DNA from: Terfezia claveryi | Lineage: Eukaryota > Ascomycota > Pezizomycetes > Pezizales > Pezizaceae | DNA length: 64,000 nucleotides | Direction: 5' to 3' | Assembly (NCBI GenBank): GCA_015179025.1 | Contig: WHUX01000095.1 | Location: 124,001-188,000 of the forward strand | In this document: piece after piece, positions 38,001 to 49,423 of the stretch | Numbering within the stretch: position 1 is the first letter of the stretch | Layout of the letters: every line of letters begins with the position of its first letter | Notes under the pieces: model-generated | Told to the model about the DNA's origin: nothing | The model's database searches: none | What the model saw: the letters and a program-made list of their open reading frames with translations, nothing else | Translations under genes and position numbers: made by a program

Positions 38001-40894
38001 CCACCTGGGGCACCTAGGATGGTTCAATATATGGAGAGAAAGTGGGTGCTTCGATTGGTTAATAGTGTCGCTACAGTTGAGGGCTATGCTAATCCTATTG
38101 TATTCATACAAGCCATGACGGTCAAGAAATCCCCCAAGAGTAATGTCAGTTCACATATAGTTGGGGGGGGGCGACCTCGCGGAGATATACAACCAACCAC
38201 TCACTATCAAATGACTCTTAGAGCTATCATCACATTCTATCTCCTTAATGTATTTTGGTGTTGTTTGTGGGATGTGTAAATGTAAAGCAATCTAGATTGG
38301 TGGTGCAAGGGATAAAAACTTATGGAAGTTTAGGGGGCTTGCGGAGCAGATAGGGGCGCAGAGTAATACGTATGTTTAGGTAGCCTGAAATTGAATTGCA
38401 TTGGATCTATCACTTGCACTACGACATCAGGACGAGGACACACGATACGTGTAAGATAGAGCCTCTTTTCGCCGGCACTAAGTTTTACTACCACCACCCC
38501 TGTCAATTAGTTTTTTTTTTTTTTTTTTTTTTTTTGAGACCGTTTTCTGTGAACTTCACGTTATACATTGCAGATAGTACAGCTAGGTGGCCCAAACGAT
38601 GCATATTGGAGAATTTTGTATGGGTTCAGGAGTATGTTATTCAATGCATCTTATGCAGCGTATGATTCTTACTGTACGGAGTATACGCAACGAAACATTC
38701 CGCTCCTGGTAAGATACTTACAAATCCCTATATTCAATGTACTTAGGGGCCACGACATCCGTATTCGAAGTTACAAGACCTCCATAGTTTCAAAGAAATG
38801 TACATACAGTCAAGCGAAAAAATCCATGCCCTGCATAAAAATGCAATACAAGTCTGGCACCTGAACCCATACCAAAGTCTCACAAAGTCCTTAAATATGC
38901 AGCATTTGGGTTTCTTTATATGTTTTAGAAGAGAATAGTGAGGGTAATTGTTACCCGAAATGTATTAATTAAGTTATAGGAATATATTTAAATTCTCTAG
39001 GAAAAACACATATATACCATTCCACACCATTAGTCTTCTCCCCCCCGACTATCAGTTTCACACCAAAAAATGGCCAAAAGCGCCTCTCCAACAAAATTGC
39101 CCAGAATTCAAATAAACAAGCAATTTACCCCATATAACTTGAATCATGATCTTAAAGAGAATTTCTCTTCGATATCAAGAGGCCTGGCCGTTATATGCTC
39201 TTTTGTGGTTGCCATATCGGTACGCATGTAACTCTCGTGAGGTTCTTGCCTCCATACCAATTTTGGAACCTCCAAGGCCTTGCTAGTATATAGGCTATTT
39301 TAGAGACTGGAAGCTTTATATAGCCTTAGTTAATCCCCAAAGCACTTGGGAATTTGTGGTTGTGGTGATTTTAATAGTTTTGTTGTAAACTGGCTGTTTT
39401 GCTCTTCGGAAGCTGATGCCTCCAACACAAGTGATAGTTATCAACAATAATCAACCCAGTACACTACCCCGCCCTGACAGCGAGCTACAGGAGTAAACCT
39501 ATCTCTCATCGTTAAGTACTCACCAACAAACGGAACGAGAGCATGTACCCTTGTTTTTAAATACCTGGCACTTAATCTCGGTTCTAGTTAGAGCCGTGCT
39601 GGCAAGGCGAAACTATTAGAATTAGTCTTTGCGTTGGTCGAAGTCAACGTCATGTTTCTTTTTTCACTTGATGCCTATCACAATGTAGGACATATCTCAG
39701 TTCCGAGGTACAGTACATAGTAAGGCAACTCACGTGTCGTCAAAGGCATGGCCGGAGCAATTACTAGCCCATCCGCCTCGCTATCATATGCATCCATTAT
39801 GTTAGAATAGATCAGGTTGTAGGATATAAATTCTTTTTTTTCTTTCCGAGTGCATTTCTATTCTCAGTTCAACAATTATCTTTATACATATCGTTAAAGC
39901 GAACCTGGAACCTTCTCAGGCTATGGACAATGCATATATGATACTTCGAAAGACGTCGTGTCAAGTAAAAGTTCACAGGGAGCGGGGATTACACCGGCGA
40001 TCATATCCCGTTCGTAAAAAACGCCCGGTAGATCGAGCCCGGCTTGGTAGCTCATCCGAACTTTTAAGCATTTCGAATGCCTATCGGCAATCATGTTCAA
40101 CATTGAAAGGCACCACATATGCGTACGAATGAACAAATTTCGGCTGACAGCAGCCACTTCATTCATCGGACCCGTGTTTGCAGACAGGTGCATGGCACTG
40201 CCAGCTCCGGAACGAAAAGCTACCTAATTGGTGATACGATACCGGTACCTATGAGGGCTATTACCGCTGAACTTTGGCGCACGTCTCACTGCGACTGCCT
40301 TCTGGGGTAGGGTATACGTATACGTCCCTCGTACGAGGGTCTGATCGAGACTACGTAAGAGATAAGTTTACTGTACTTAGTAGGTAATCTACTACTTCCT
40401 AGTACTAAGCACTACAGAGAGGTTGGTAGGACAAGGACAGAGGAATGAAATAAATTTTGACGCATAGAGTACGGGCAGGGCGTGTAGCTTTAGTTCCGAT
40501 GTGGAACCTGTCCAATTTTTCTAGAATGAACTACCCAAACCTTTCCGGCGGTAGTTCCACATTCGGAAGTCAAAACTTGCTTCCCTGTAATACCACAATC
40601 ATCGAGCTCGAGCCACTCCTGTCCCACCCAGTCTGACGACTGCCGCGCTCTCATCCGAACAACCGATGCTCACATAACATTGTGAAGGCATCAGAATTAA
40701 TTCAACGTGCATTCAAAGCCTTCGAATTTTAGCATCTATAAATATTTTGAAACCTCCACCCCTTGTCCAAGTCTACATTCCGACGGCCCCTTCACATTCT
40801 ACGGGAGCCTGCCGAGCTTAACAGACGCCACAGGCACAAAAGCAGTGCACTTCCGCTCTTAACATTCAGCTTTGGTTGTCCAGACGTCTCAAAC
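35049..40894. other. Gene-free stretch
   Basis: No supported gene lies here. A minus-strand frame of 152 codons at 35365-35823 and short frames near 36 kb and 38 kb have no recognisable domain. A short minus-strand stretch near 37920-37960 reads GVRKEVIVCAG, which resembles a GMC oxidoreductase motif, but the surroundings do not. A T run lies at about 38511-38535. Decayed repeats are possible. Confidence 0.5.
40737..40744 (+). promoter_or_regulatory. TATA-box candidate upstream of the MFS gene
   Basis: TATAAATA lies 151 bases before the proposed start codon of the MFS transporter. Its position is plausible for a fungal promoter with a long leader. It rests on sequence match only. Confidence 0.35.
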
Positions 40895-42686
40895 ATGCCA
40901 TTGCAACAGTACAAAGTCGGAGACGTGATGGTCGAATCTCTTCAATCAGGGTCTATCAGTACCACGGAGAGGTTCGAAGCAGATGTGGAAGTGGCGCCGG
41001 CTCCTAGTCCACTCGACTGGGATGGACCTGATGACCCAGAAAACCCCTTCAACTGGTCTCAGGCAAAACGGTGGTATGGAACAATAGTGCCTGGATTGTT
41101 GTGTTTGTTGGTGTAAGTGTCCTTGCCTAGCATCAAAATCAGCCAGAAAAACTGACACCGTGTGAATTGAAGAACACTGGCTGGCTCAGTGTATGTCCCT
41201 GGAGTTTACGAGATTTCCTACAAGTTCAACGTCTCTTTGACGGTTGCCTTGCTTGGGCTATCGTTATATGTTTGCGGTTTAGGGCTGGGGCCTATGCTTA
41301 GTGCTCCACTGAGTGAGGTAGGTATTTGGCTCACACGTTTTGCAAAGGGCTGTTGGCTGATAAAAACATTAGGTGTTTGGGCGAAGGATTGTCTATGTCG
41401 TGAATTTGCCTATCTTCTTACTTTTCATCTTGGGTGCAGCAGAAGCAAAAAACATACAAACATTGTTGATATGCCGAGCATTCGCTGGAATTTTCGGTGG
41501 GCCTGCCCTCGCTGTGTCAGGAGGCTCCTTTGTCGATCTATGGGAATTGAAGACGTCAGGCTTGGCAGTGTCTGTTCAGGCAATTGCAACTTTCATGGGC
41601 CCAGCACTCGGTATGTTAAGCCTCATTCCACCCACTTTTGATAAAGCGTCTGACATAATTAAATGTAGGACCTATTGTGGGGGGCTTCCTTGCAGAGAAG
41701 AAGGGATGGAGGTGGACGCTGTACCTTGTGTTGATCTTCGGGGCAGCTATGATTGCTCCAATTTACTTCATGCAAGAGACCTACAAACCAGTCATCTTGA
41801 AGCGACGCGCTCTTGCACGAGGACAACCGCTCCCACCAAAACCAGACCCAAAGACTGCTCTCAAACTCATTTTCACCATCACTCTTGCTAGGCCAACCGT
41901 CATGTTAATCAAGGAACCAATTGTCCAGGCTGTTTCACTCTACTCCTCCTTTGCATTTGCGGTTCTCTTTGGATTTTTTGAGGCGTTCCCCTTTACCTTC
42001 TCACGAGAGTATGGGTTTGATTTAGGCAAAACGGGAGGTTGCTTTGCGGGTATTGGTCTCGGTTTGTTGTTGGGTTGTGTTATATATCTTATCCAGGATA
42101 AGATCTTTTATGCTCCCGCTTATAAAGAGGCAACGGTGTGGTACAACCTGAGATTAGGATGATTCCTGCTATGATCGGGAGCTTTTTGATGCCGATTGGA
42201 CTGTTCTGGTTTGCGTGGACGGCAAAGAAGGATATTCATTGGATTTCACCGGTGCTGGCTGGAATTCCATTTTCTGCTGGTCTGGTCCTAATTTTCGTAA
42301 GCGCTTGCGTTCCCTTGTTCTAGGGTTACAGACTAACATTGAAGCCAACAGTTGTCTGCAATCATGTACATCCTTGAGGTCTATCCTCCACTGGTCGCTG
42401 CATCCGCCTTCGCTTCGTTGGGACTCTTGCGTTATCTCCTTGCAATGGCATTCCCATTGTTTACTGTTCAAAGTATATTCTCTTCACCAACAAATGACCT
42501 TGACAGTAGCTAACGTGGTCTACAGTGTATGAACGACTTGGTGTGGACTGGGCAACTTCAACATTTGGTTTTGTCTCGATAGTGTTGATGCCGATACCTT
42601 GGGTCTTTAAGCGCTGGGGACCACGAATTCGTGCCGCTTCCAGGTTCGATGCAATCAAAGACAGCAACTTGCAGCAAAAAATTTAA
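40895..42686 (+). CDS. MFS transporter, DHA1-type (drug/polyamine:H+ antiporter), with a frame break
   Basis: A plasma-membrane major facilitator of the fungal DHA1 group, which exports drugs, polyamines or other small compounds. Exons: 40895-41112, 41173-41317, 41373-41610, 41669-42296, 42352-42472 and 42526-42686. All five introns have GT-AG ends. The N-terminus carries the typical cytosolic motif DPENPFNW. The loop between segments 2 and 3 has the SEVFGRR signature, with the second intron splitting it. GWRWTLYL follows segment 6, and many hydrophobic segments are evident (about 12 expected). The frame breaks in exon 4 at GTGTG (42136-42140). Removing one TG unit would restore a 502-residue protein of normal family length, passing from KEATV to QPEIRMIPAM. 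So this is either a recent pseudogene or a sequence error. The substrate cannot be told. Confidence 0.85.
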
Positions 42687-44052
42687 TACTTGATCCCTAG
42701 GGAAAAGTTTGATAGAGTGACTTAAAATTTCCATTATGTGATGCGGCAATAGAGTTGTGATGTGAAAGGGCATTTCTCGAAGTATACATTCTTCTCTACC
42801 GTCAAGTTTTTGCAGCTTGCTTCTCTACTTCCTGATTTTTTTTGCTTCGACACGGGAGTTTGTTTCTTCTCTTTTTTTCTCTTTTTCTTCTTTCGACTTT
42901 GGGTTTTATGGCTAAGCTTACGATTTTAGATACCAATCTGTTCCAAGTTAGGAGGGACTGGGACTGATGGACTTGATGGACAAGGTACTAGTAGAATAGA
43001 GTCAGTAAATCACAAATAATGAGCAAATACGATAATTTGAAATTGGTATCGATCCACCAGGTTTGGGCTACAGATATGCTACTCTCTTCCAACCCATGAA
43101 CGGAGTTACCTCGTAGACAAGCTGGTTCCCTATTTCATGCAAGGGATTCCGTTACAAGGAAGAGATACGAGCCGTTATACATATACGTATCCACTGCTAC
43201 TTATGCAGAGGCCCTCACGCTCCTTCTGTGTCCTATTGTTACATACGGCTACGTATCAAATTAACAGCTGTTATTTGCAAATCACTACCTGTTATAACAT
43301 TATATAAGTATCGAGATTCGGTAGTCTGGTATGCACGAGATTCGGGCAGCTTCTGTTTGCTTCGTAGAGAAGTTGCAAGATCTTCAATTTAGCAACTATG
43401 CTAGTAGCAGTATCGGAGACAACTAGACATCAAGGAGGTATGGATTATTTTGATTCATTCCTTTTTTTGTGAAACACATTCTACAGGGCTTAACGGCCCT
43501 CGCAGCTCCCACGATACTGAACCCCGTGAGAAGCTTACCCCTGACTAATTTATAAGTGGCTTACCGCGATACATCCATCATGCATACCTAAATACCTGCC
43601 AGCGACTACGGCGGGCCAAAAGTCAATTCAATACTAGCCCTGTAATGATATCCTGCGCAAGTAACGGGGTTATATGCCCTCATTTTTGCACAGCTGGGCC
43701 TGGGGGATGAGGAAAAGGTGTAGTCAAGGGTATCTCGTGCCCAGACTCTAATTACTTACGATGCAAGTTGTGATCAATCTAACTCTCTAACGAGCAACTG
43801 ACAAATCGGGTTAGAACAGCCAAATCAGGTAATCAGTTGACTTCCTAAATAGGGATCGCCAAGCCCAGCTGTGCTTATAGTTGACCTCCTGCTATCCACC
43901 TCCTCCTGAGCCACGCTGAAGTTTTCTATAAGTTTTGTATTATTGATGTGGACTTCTTTTACTTCATGAATATTCCATATTCGAGGAGCAGGCTTGACTC
44001 CATTTAGGTCTTTTAGTCAACCTCTCCACGGCTTCCAAGCTGTTTCGTCAAT
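42687..44052. other. Intergenic stretch
   Basis: Spacer between the MFS gene and the RING gene. It starts with T/TTCT-rich sequence (42835-42900), likely the 3' region of the MFS gene. No gene or repeat is recognised. Confidence 0.5.
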
Positions 44053-47000
44053 ATGTCACAAACGCGTCGTACACATCGGTTCCAAACTCTTAGGAACGAC
44101 CTCCCGTATCCCTTTGCTGCTCGGGTGGATGAAGAAACACTCAGTAACGAGCATATTGTGAGATTCTTAGTGATATGCCCCTGATATTAACGTAATTTAA
44201 CCTCAAAATAAACAGGCTTGGTTCACCATTTATCTCCTCTTCGTACTCAATGATCGAGAGGGCATACGTCTATCTCGTGCCGCAATGCAAGCCCTTGCTC
44301 TACAGCCACTCCCACTCCCACTTCCATTCCCAAATTTTGGCAGGCATCATCAGTCTCTTGCAGACGTCATTGAAAAGCATCGACCTCTCTTCAGTGTCCA
44401 GACCGAGTCTGACTTTCTAGAACAACCGATAACACTTGAGAGAGCCTTCTTCGGCTTTGTTCGTTACTTATTCCTCGATCCTTATGAAGAGTTTCAAACC
44501 AGATTCCTTAATCGAGGATGGAACGCTTTCTTTGCTAGAAGAGCAATGAAGGCAAATTTACAGGAGCACGAAGAGGGCCCTTTAAGCTGTTTTGGCCAAA
44601 TCCTGGATCCCCCCAGACCTTCCGCATATATGTCTACTGAGAGACTGAAGGAGCTTGCTTTCACTTATCCCTTTCCGAACATATTTTCTCCATCTTTTAT
44701 GGATGGGAGGGGTGCTGGGTTCTTGACTGGCCTTGTGACTCCCGTAGGGGCACGGCTCGGTATTCATGGAAGCCAGCGAGGCTCCACACGGAGACCATTT
44801 CACACAACAAATCCCAGTACTCGTCCCTTTTCTAGGCACAATCCTCAAACACCCTATATCGCCCCTAGGAATAGACCTACTTCCCCATATATACCTCCCG
44901 GAGAAAGACCAATTTCACCCTTTACGAGCGCTTATGGCGTTTATTCTTCAGCTCCTCGAAGTCTTCCCCTAGCAATGATTCCTATGACAAGGTCACGCCG
45001 TCGGGATCAACAAGTCCTTGCGCAAACCGGATTCGGTCCTACTACAACGACATTCAGAAGGTTTCTCCCTCAATCACAAGGGCCCAGAGCTAATATGGAG
45101 ACCCAGCATCTCGCTCCTGATCATCCCTATAGATCATTACACCGAAGGACAAGACAAAGACAGCCAATACCGGGGCACATGCGGGATTCTGAGGACATGC
45201 GGGATTCTGAGGCAATGCGGGATTCTGAGGCACCGGTCAGTGATGCAACCCCAAATACATCAGTTAGCAGAATAGGGGAGTCCACATGGAATAGAGCCGC
45301 TTCAAATGAACAATTAGAAGAACAGGCCCCTCTGTCACCATCCATTCATACATCATCAGGTTCCCCATCTCCCAGGATTGAGGAGGAGAGTATGATTATT
45401 GTTCGAGTAGAAAGAGATGGACAATCAGCTCGAGTGATAGTTGACTCGAATGACTCTGGAAGGCGAGGAAGGCGCGTGCCAAGTTTCCAACAGGATCTCG
45501 GTGGTATCATGGATCCGGATGAGTGCACAATATGCAAGGGAAGTTGGAGTTGGATCAAAGGGAATAATACTGGAGCGCCTCAAACCAGCCCGGCAGACTG
45601 GCGACTGGTAAGGCTACCATGCAAGCATACTTACCATGAAGAATGTCTGGCGAGATGGTTCCTGATAAGTCCCCTAAATCTTTACTTGTAATAATCAAAG
45701 GCTGATTTATGACAGTCTTTACGCCGCTAGCAGCTGTCCAACCTGCCGGAGGGAATATACATCCAGTGACTGGATGAATCAGATGGTTGAGTTAGGGAGG
45801 AAAGTTAGCTTTGTTGAACCAGCTACAGGCACACCAGCACAGCCAGAGACGCAGCCTATTCCGCAGACCAGTGCAGATCAATCATCTGGAGATGGAGATG
45901 CTAGCCAAGGCGCAAATTCCACTAGAAGTTCCTCATCAGCTACTTCTTTGACTGTGATACGGCAAACCGAGCACCCCTCCCTTGAAGATGGAGTATACCG
46001 CCAACAAATTAATGAAATAGAGGTAAGTCAACGATATGGCCGTATTCGAATGCTTGTTTGACACATCGGCTTTAGTTCTCCGAAGACATAGAGCAAGAGC
46101 AGTTTGATGGAAGCCGTTCTTCGTCTACTACTTCGGCATTCTCCATGATAGCGAACCCACTGGAAGAAATATCTGCAGATTTTTACAGCTTGCCGAGGGC
46201 GGATTCCAATGGCGAGACAAGTACTCAGTCGAGTAAGTCGAGTAGCACAGAGTCTCTTGACAGCTATACCTATGACGTGGTTACTGCCATGCAAATACTG
46301 GACCTAGCCGAGCTCCTGGATGCGGAACCGGAACTGGAAGTATCTCCAGAATCAATCCTCACCCTGAGTGACTCGGAAGAATCTGAGACAGATCGAGACC
46401 TGGGAGTGACAGAGACCACAGTTGTAGAAACCATAGTTGATGACGTACGTGCCTCTTCGTCTCAGGAAGGTCGAAGCATATCTACCATATCGAGGCCCCA
46501 CAGCGTTACCGACAACCATGCTATGGAAACTAGTTTGGAGCGTTCTTCAAGCAGGGCTAGTGTCTCCTCTTCAATGTCTAGAATTCCGCGGGTACGTAGG
46601 CCCTAGAATCCCTTAAATTACAAGGTTTCTAAGCGTGGTGAAGATGACATTATCGAGAGTGTCGATGACCATGAATGATAGTGTCATCAGCAGGCTAGCT
46701 CCCACACCATATCGAGAGAGAACCCGCTCTGCAACAGTAACTGACAACCGATCTACCCGATCGGCCAGTTCAGCATCACAGAACACTACTATATCAGTCG
46801 GGGCAGTTACAATGAGAGAACGCATAGTTAGCAGTAGGGTAAAGTCGAGACTTCCTTTACCATTTTCCACTGGATCTACGACACCACACGCACATCCACA
46901 GAGAGAAACTACCGGGAGCGCAAGTCTGCGCATCAACAGACTTTCAACTCGGACGCCGGATCGAAGCCTTCGAAATGAAAACTTTAGCCGGTCAAGTGAC

Positions 47001-47162
47001 CGACCTTCGATCTCTCGTTTATCCTGCTCTTCGACACCAGGTTTCCTGAGGCCAACTAAGAGCTCAGAAGCAAAAGCCAGTCCGCAAAGCCCTATCAAAA
47101 CCGAACGGCAGAAAAACGTCACACCATCAAAACCACCAGCGAGAAGGCCCTCATGGAGGTGA
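44053..47162 (+). CDS. RING-H2 finger protein, probable E3 ubiquitin ligase
   Basis: RING-H2 domains recruit ubiquitin-conjugating enzymes, so this is a likely E3 ligase; the target is unknown. Exon 1 (44053-44157, MSQTRRTHRFQTL) joins in phase to exon 2 at 44216. Exon 2 encodes a long S/R/P-rich region and then the RING: CTICKGSW, LPCKHTYHEECLARWF. The last cysteine pair, SCPTCRREY, lies in exon 3 (from about 45716 to 46022). The intron between is in the range 45660-45735, but its exact ends are unclear; the in-phase GT-AG choices are only 28 or 43 nt. Exon 4 runs 46076 to about 46595 and is S/E-rich. A further open stretch to 47162, basic and S/T/R-rich, is probably the last exon, but its join is not settled and the protein may instead end at 46606. 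Everything outside the RING looks disordered. Confidence 0.8.
45179..45232. repeat. 18-bp tandem repeat, three units, inside the RING gene
   Basis: Three head-to-tail 18-bp units, each coding for MRDSE plus D or A, lie in the disordered region before the RING domain. The units are nearly identical, so this is probably a recent expansion that keeps frame. Confidence 0.9.
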
Positions 47163-48817
47163 TGTACTGTGGGACATATATTGATGGACATAAACGAGTT
47201 ATCGCTGGATGCGCTATAAAATCCGGAGATAACGTTGGAGGGAATGATAGCTCTGATTAAATACCAGGGACTGTAGCCGCCATCGGTGGACTAACTCAAT
47301 GACATGGGTCACGATGTTCCTTTATTTTCTTTGCTACTTTTGTTTTTCGTTTTTCATGGTTCGCTTTGATATCCGATAATTCGTATGTGTCGTCTTTCAC
47401 ACAGATATTTCCTATACAAGGGTGAATGTGTATATTACCGCTACCCCAGCACTCTTTCGCTTTTGTAATAGACTATAAATGGATGGAAGTTAGGTTTGCT
47501 CAACCTAGACGGTATCACTATGAGCGGTTGGTATGAATTAAAATTAGTTTTTCTCCATGTCTTGTTCAGGGTAACTAGGCCATATCAAGTGCAACGCTTG
47601 ATGGGGAAGCCTTCAGATCACCACAGCTTTCCCTTTTGAGAAACTACATGTAACATCGCCCATCAGCCTGGATATTGCCCGTGGATATAATATAACAATG
47701 TATCCAAGACAAATCACGGGGCTTTATGCTAATTTTACCGGTCGTTACTTTGGCGAAACAAGCACATCAATTGCTAACCTATGGGGTTATCTTCCTTGCA
47801 TTCGCTCACCAATACTAGAATGACAAAAAATAACCAATTTTGAGTAGACAGGAAGAAGAAAACCATTATCGCTATATATGTACAGAAGAGTATGTACGTA
47901 CAGTACATACTTTAACTGTATTTTTACGAGGTTATGAGTGGAGGAATCTGTATTCAAAAAAATTAAACAAAGGCTTCTCTACCGTAGCTAGCTATCGCTA
48001 TAGGAGATCGAGGCTTATGGTGCTAGTGTATTCTATAGACTTTTAAAAAGGGAATAAACGTGGACGCAATGCTGCTCGTCCTCATCCTGCACGGGAATCC
48101 CCTGGCTTATCCCTTGTTCACAATCACTTTCCTTCTAGGGCGACTGGCAAGAGTATATTTCCTACATCAACTAAATCTTATCTCTCATCCCCCGCTCGGA
48201 GATAGAAACTTCCGTATTGTTAGTCCTTGGGTGTTATTGTGATAGGTGCAGTTGGTAGTTCCAAGATGAAGCAGTTCCTTACAAGTGAAGACAATACGTA
48301 GAGAGAGCTCCAAGATAAATATAACTGTTAACAACTATTTATGTACAAAGTACACTTGCAGCAAAAGTATGCTTCCTCCATGTCCTAGGTATTCTATTTC
48401 CAGTTTCTACTTGCTCAAAATAGCAGAGAATGAGTGAGGGAAATTCCATAACCTGACTCAAGTTTCGGCTGCTCCGATACTATAAAAGATAGATAGTAAT
48501 ATTCATATATTCCTATTTATTTTTCCAATCCTCGCTCCTGCAATAACGATAGCAACAGTAGCATCAGCAACAACAACCAATATACCTAGCTAAAAGAAAC
48601 CCAAACCCCATTCAAGTTTTGATTTACAACCAACAGGCCCCAGAGAGAGAAAAAAAAAGAAAAGAAAAAAAGAAAAAAAAATATAGATAATGAAACCTAC
48701 ATCAAAAGCCAGAAAACAAAGAAAAAGCAAGGCCTACACGCCATCATCATCAACACCCAAGTCAAGAAAAAAGAAAGAAAATTGATACACGAGAGAGGAT
48801 GCATCAAGAGCAAGCCA
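47163..48817. other. Intergenic stretch between convergent genes
   Basis: The RING gene (plus) and the eIF2B gamma region (minus) converge on this spacer, so it holds two 3' ends. Purine-rich A/G sequence lies at 48645-48790. No gene is seen. Confidence 0.5.
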
Positions 48818-49423
48818 CTAGCCCATACTCTTGCTCCTCCCCCACGACAACCTCCTCTTTATTCTCGACCAAAACCTCTCATTCCCACTAGGACCGCTCC
48901 CGCGATGACTACTATCCGCACTGCCACTAGCCCTAACACCACTATCACTTGCTGACCTTGAATGCACTCTCTGCCCCATACTCTGCATGGAGCTCGGCCT
49001 ACGCTGTGATGAGAGGGCAGCGGTGATAACATCAGCTAGTAGTTGTTCTTTCGGTGGCATTCTCGGCGTCGCCGGGGCCGATTTTGGAGAGGAGGGTTTC
49101 GAGTTTGGCGTTGGTCTTGCTTGGTATCCGATTTTTATTACGCCCTGCTCCATCATATTTGGTGCGGGAGTGATTTCTGGTGATGCATCATCCTCCGGCA
49201 CTGTCTCCAGTGGCTCACCTCCTTTTCTCGGCTGCGTATCTATTGACAGCTCCACCGTCTCCCTCGTGCCCGCTTGCACCTCCTGAAGACCCACCACACC
49301 CAAACCCCTTTCAATCACCTCAACACCCTCAACCACCCTAGCCACCTCACCCCTGTCGCCCCCATTATTGCTCTCACACTCCTCATCCCCCTCCACCTCC
49401 CCCTCATCCCCCCGGCCAGTCAC
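48818..49423 (-). CDS. Probable C-terminal tail of the eIF2B gamma gene, in a shifted frame
   Basis: This open frame of about 201 residues overlaps the stop of the upstream frame and is shifted by one base. One extra base in the AAA at 49430-49432 would join the two as GGEAAK-VEVTGRGDEGEVEG, continuing the same acidic style. The tail is acidic at first, then S/P-rich (PNSKPSSPKSAPATP), and ends with a basic aromatic patch (FWSRIKRRLSWGRSKSMG). The composition and length argue for real coding sequence. It could also be a separate gene whose start is hidden, or an unselected frame. I recognise no domain. Confidence 0.5.
   Translation of the reverse strand: MTGRGDEGEVEGDEECESNNGGDRGEVARVVEGVEVIERGLGVVGLQEVQAGTRETVELSIDTQPRKGGEPLETVPEDDASPEITPAPNMMEQGVIKIGYQARPTPNSKPSSPKSAPATPRMPPKEQLLADVITAALSSQRRPSSMQSMGQRVHSRSASDSGVRASGSADSSHRGSGPSGNERFWSRIKRRLSWGRSKSMG

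Noticed and set aside
37896..38111. Minus-strand GVRKEVIVCAG, like a GMC oxidoreductase motif
   Set aside because: Only about eleven residues match. The expected SPQLLMLSG-like continuation is absent, and no other GMC motif is found nearby on that strand.
46613..47191. Minus-strand frame of 192 codons
   Set aside because: It is the reverse-strand shadow of the S/T/R-rich last exon of the RING gene, with no features of its own.
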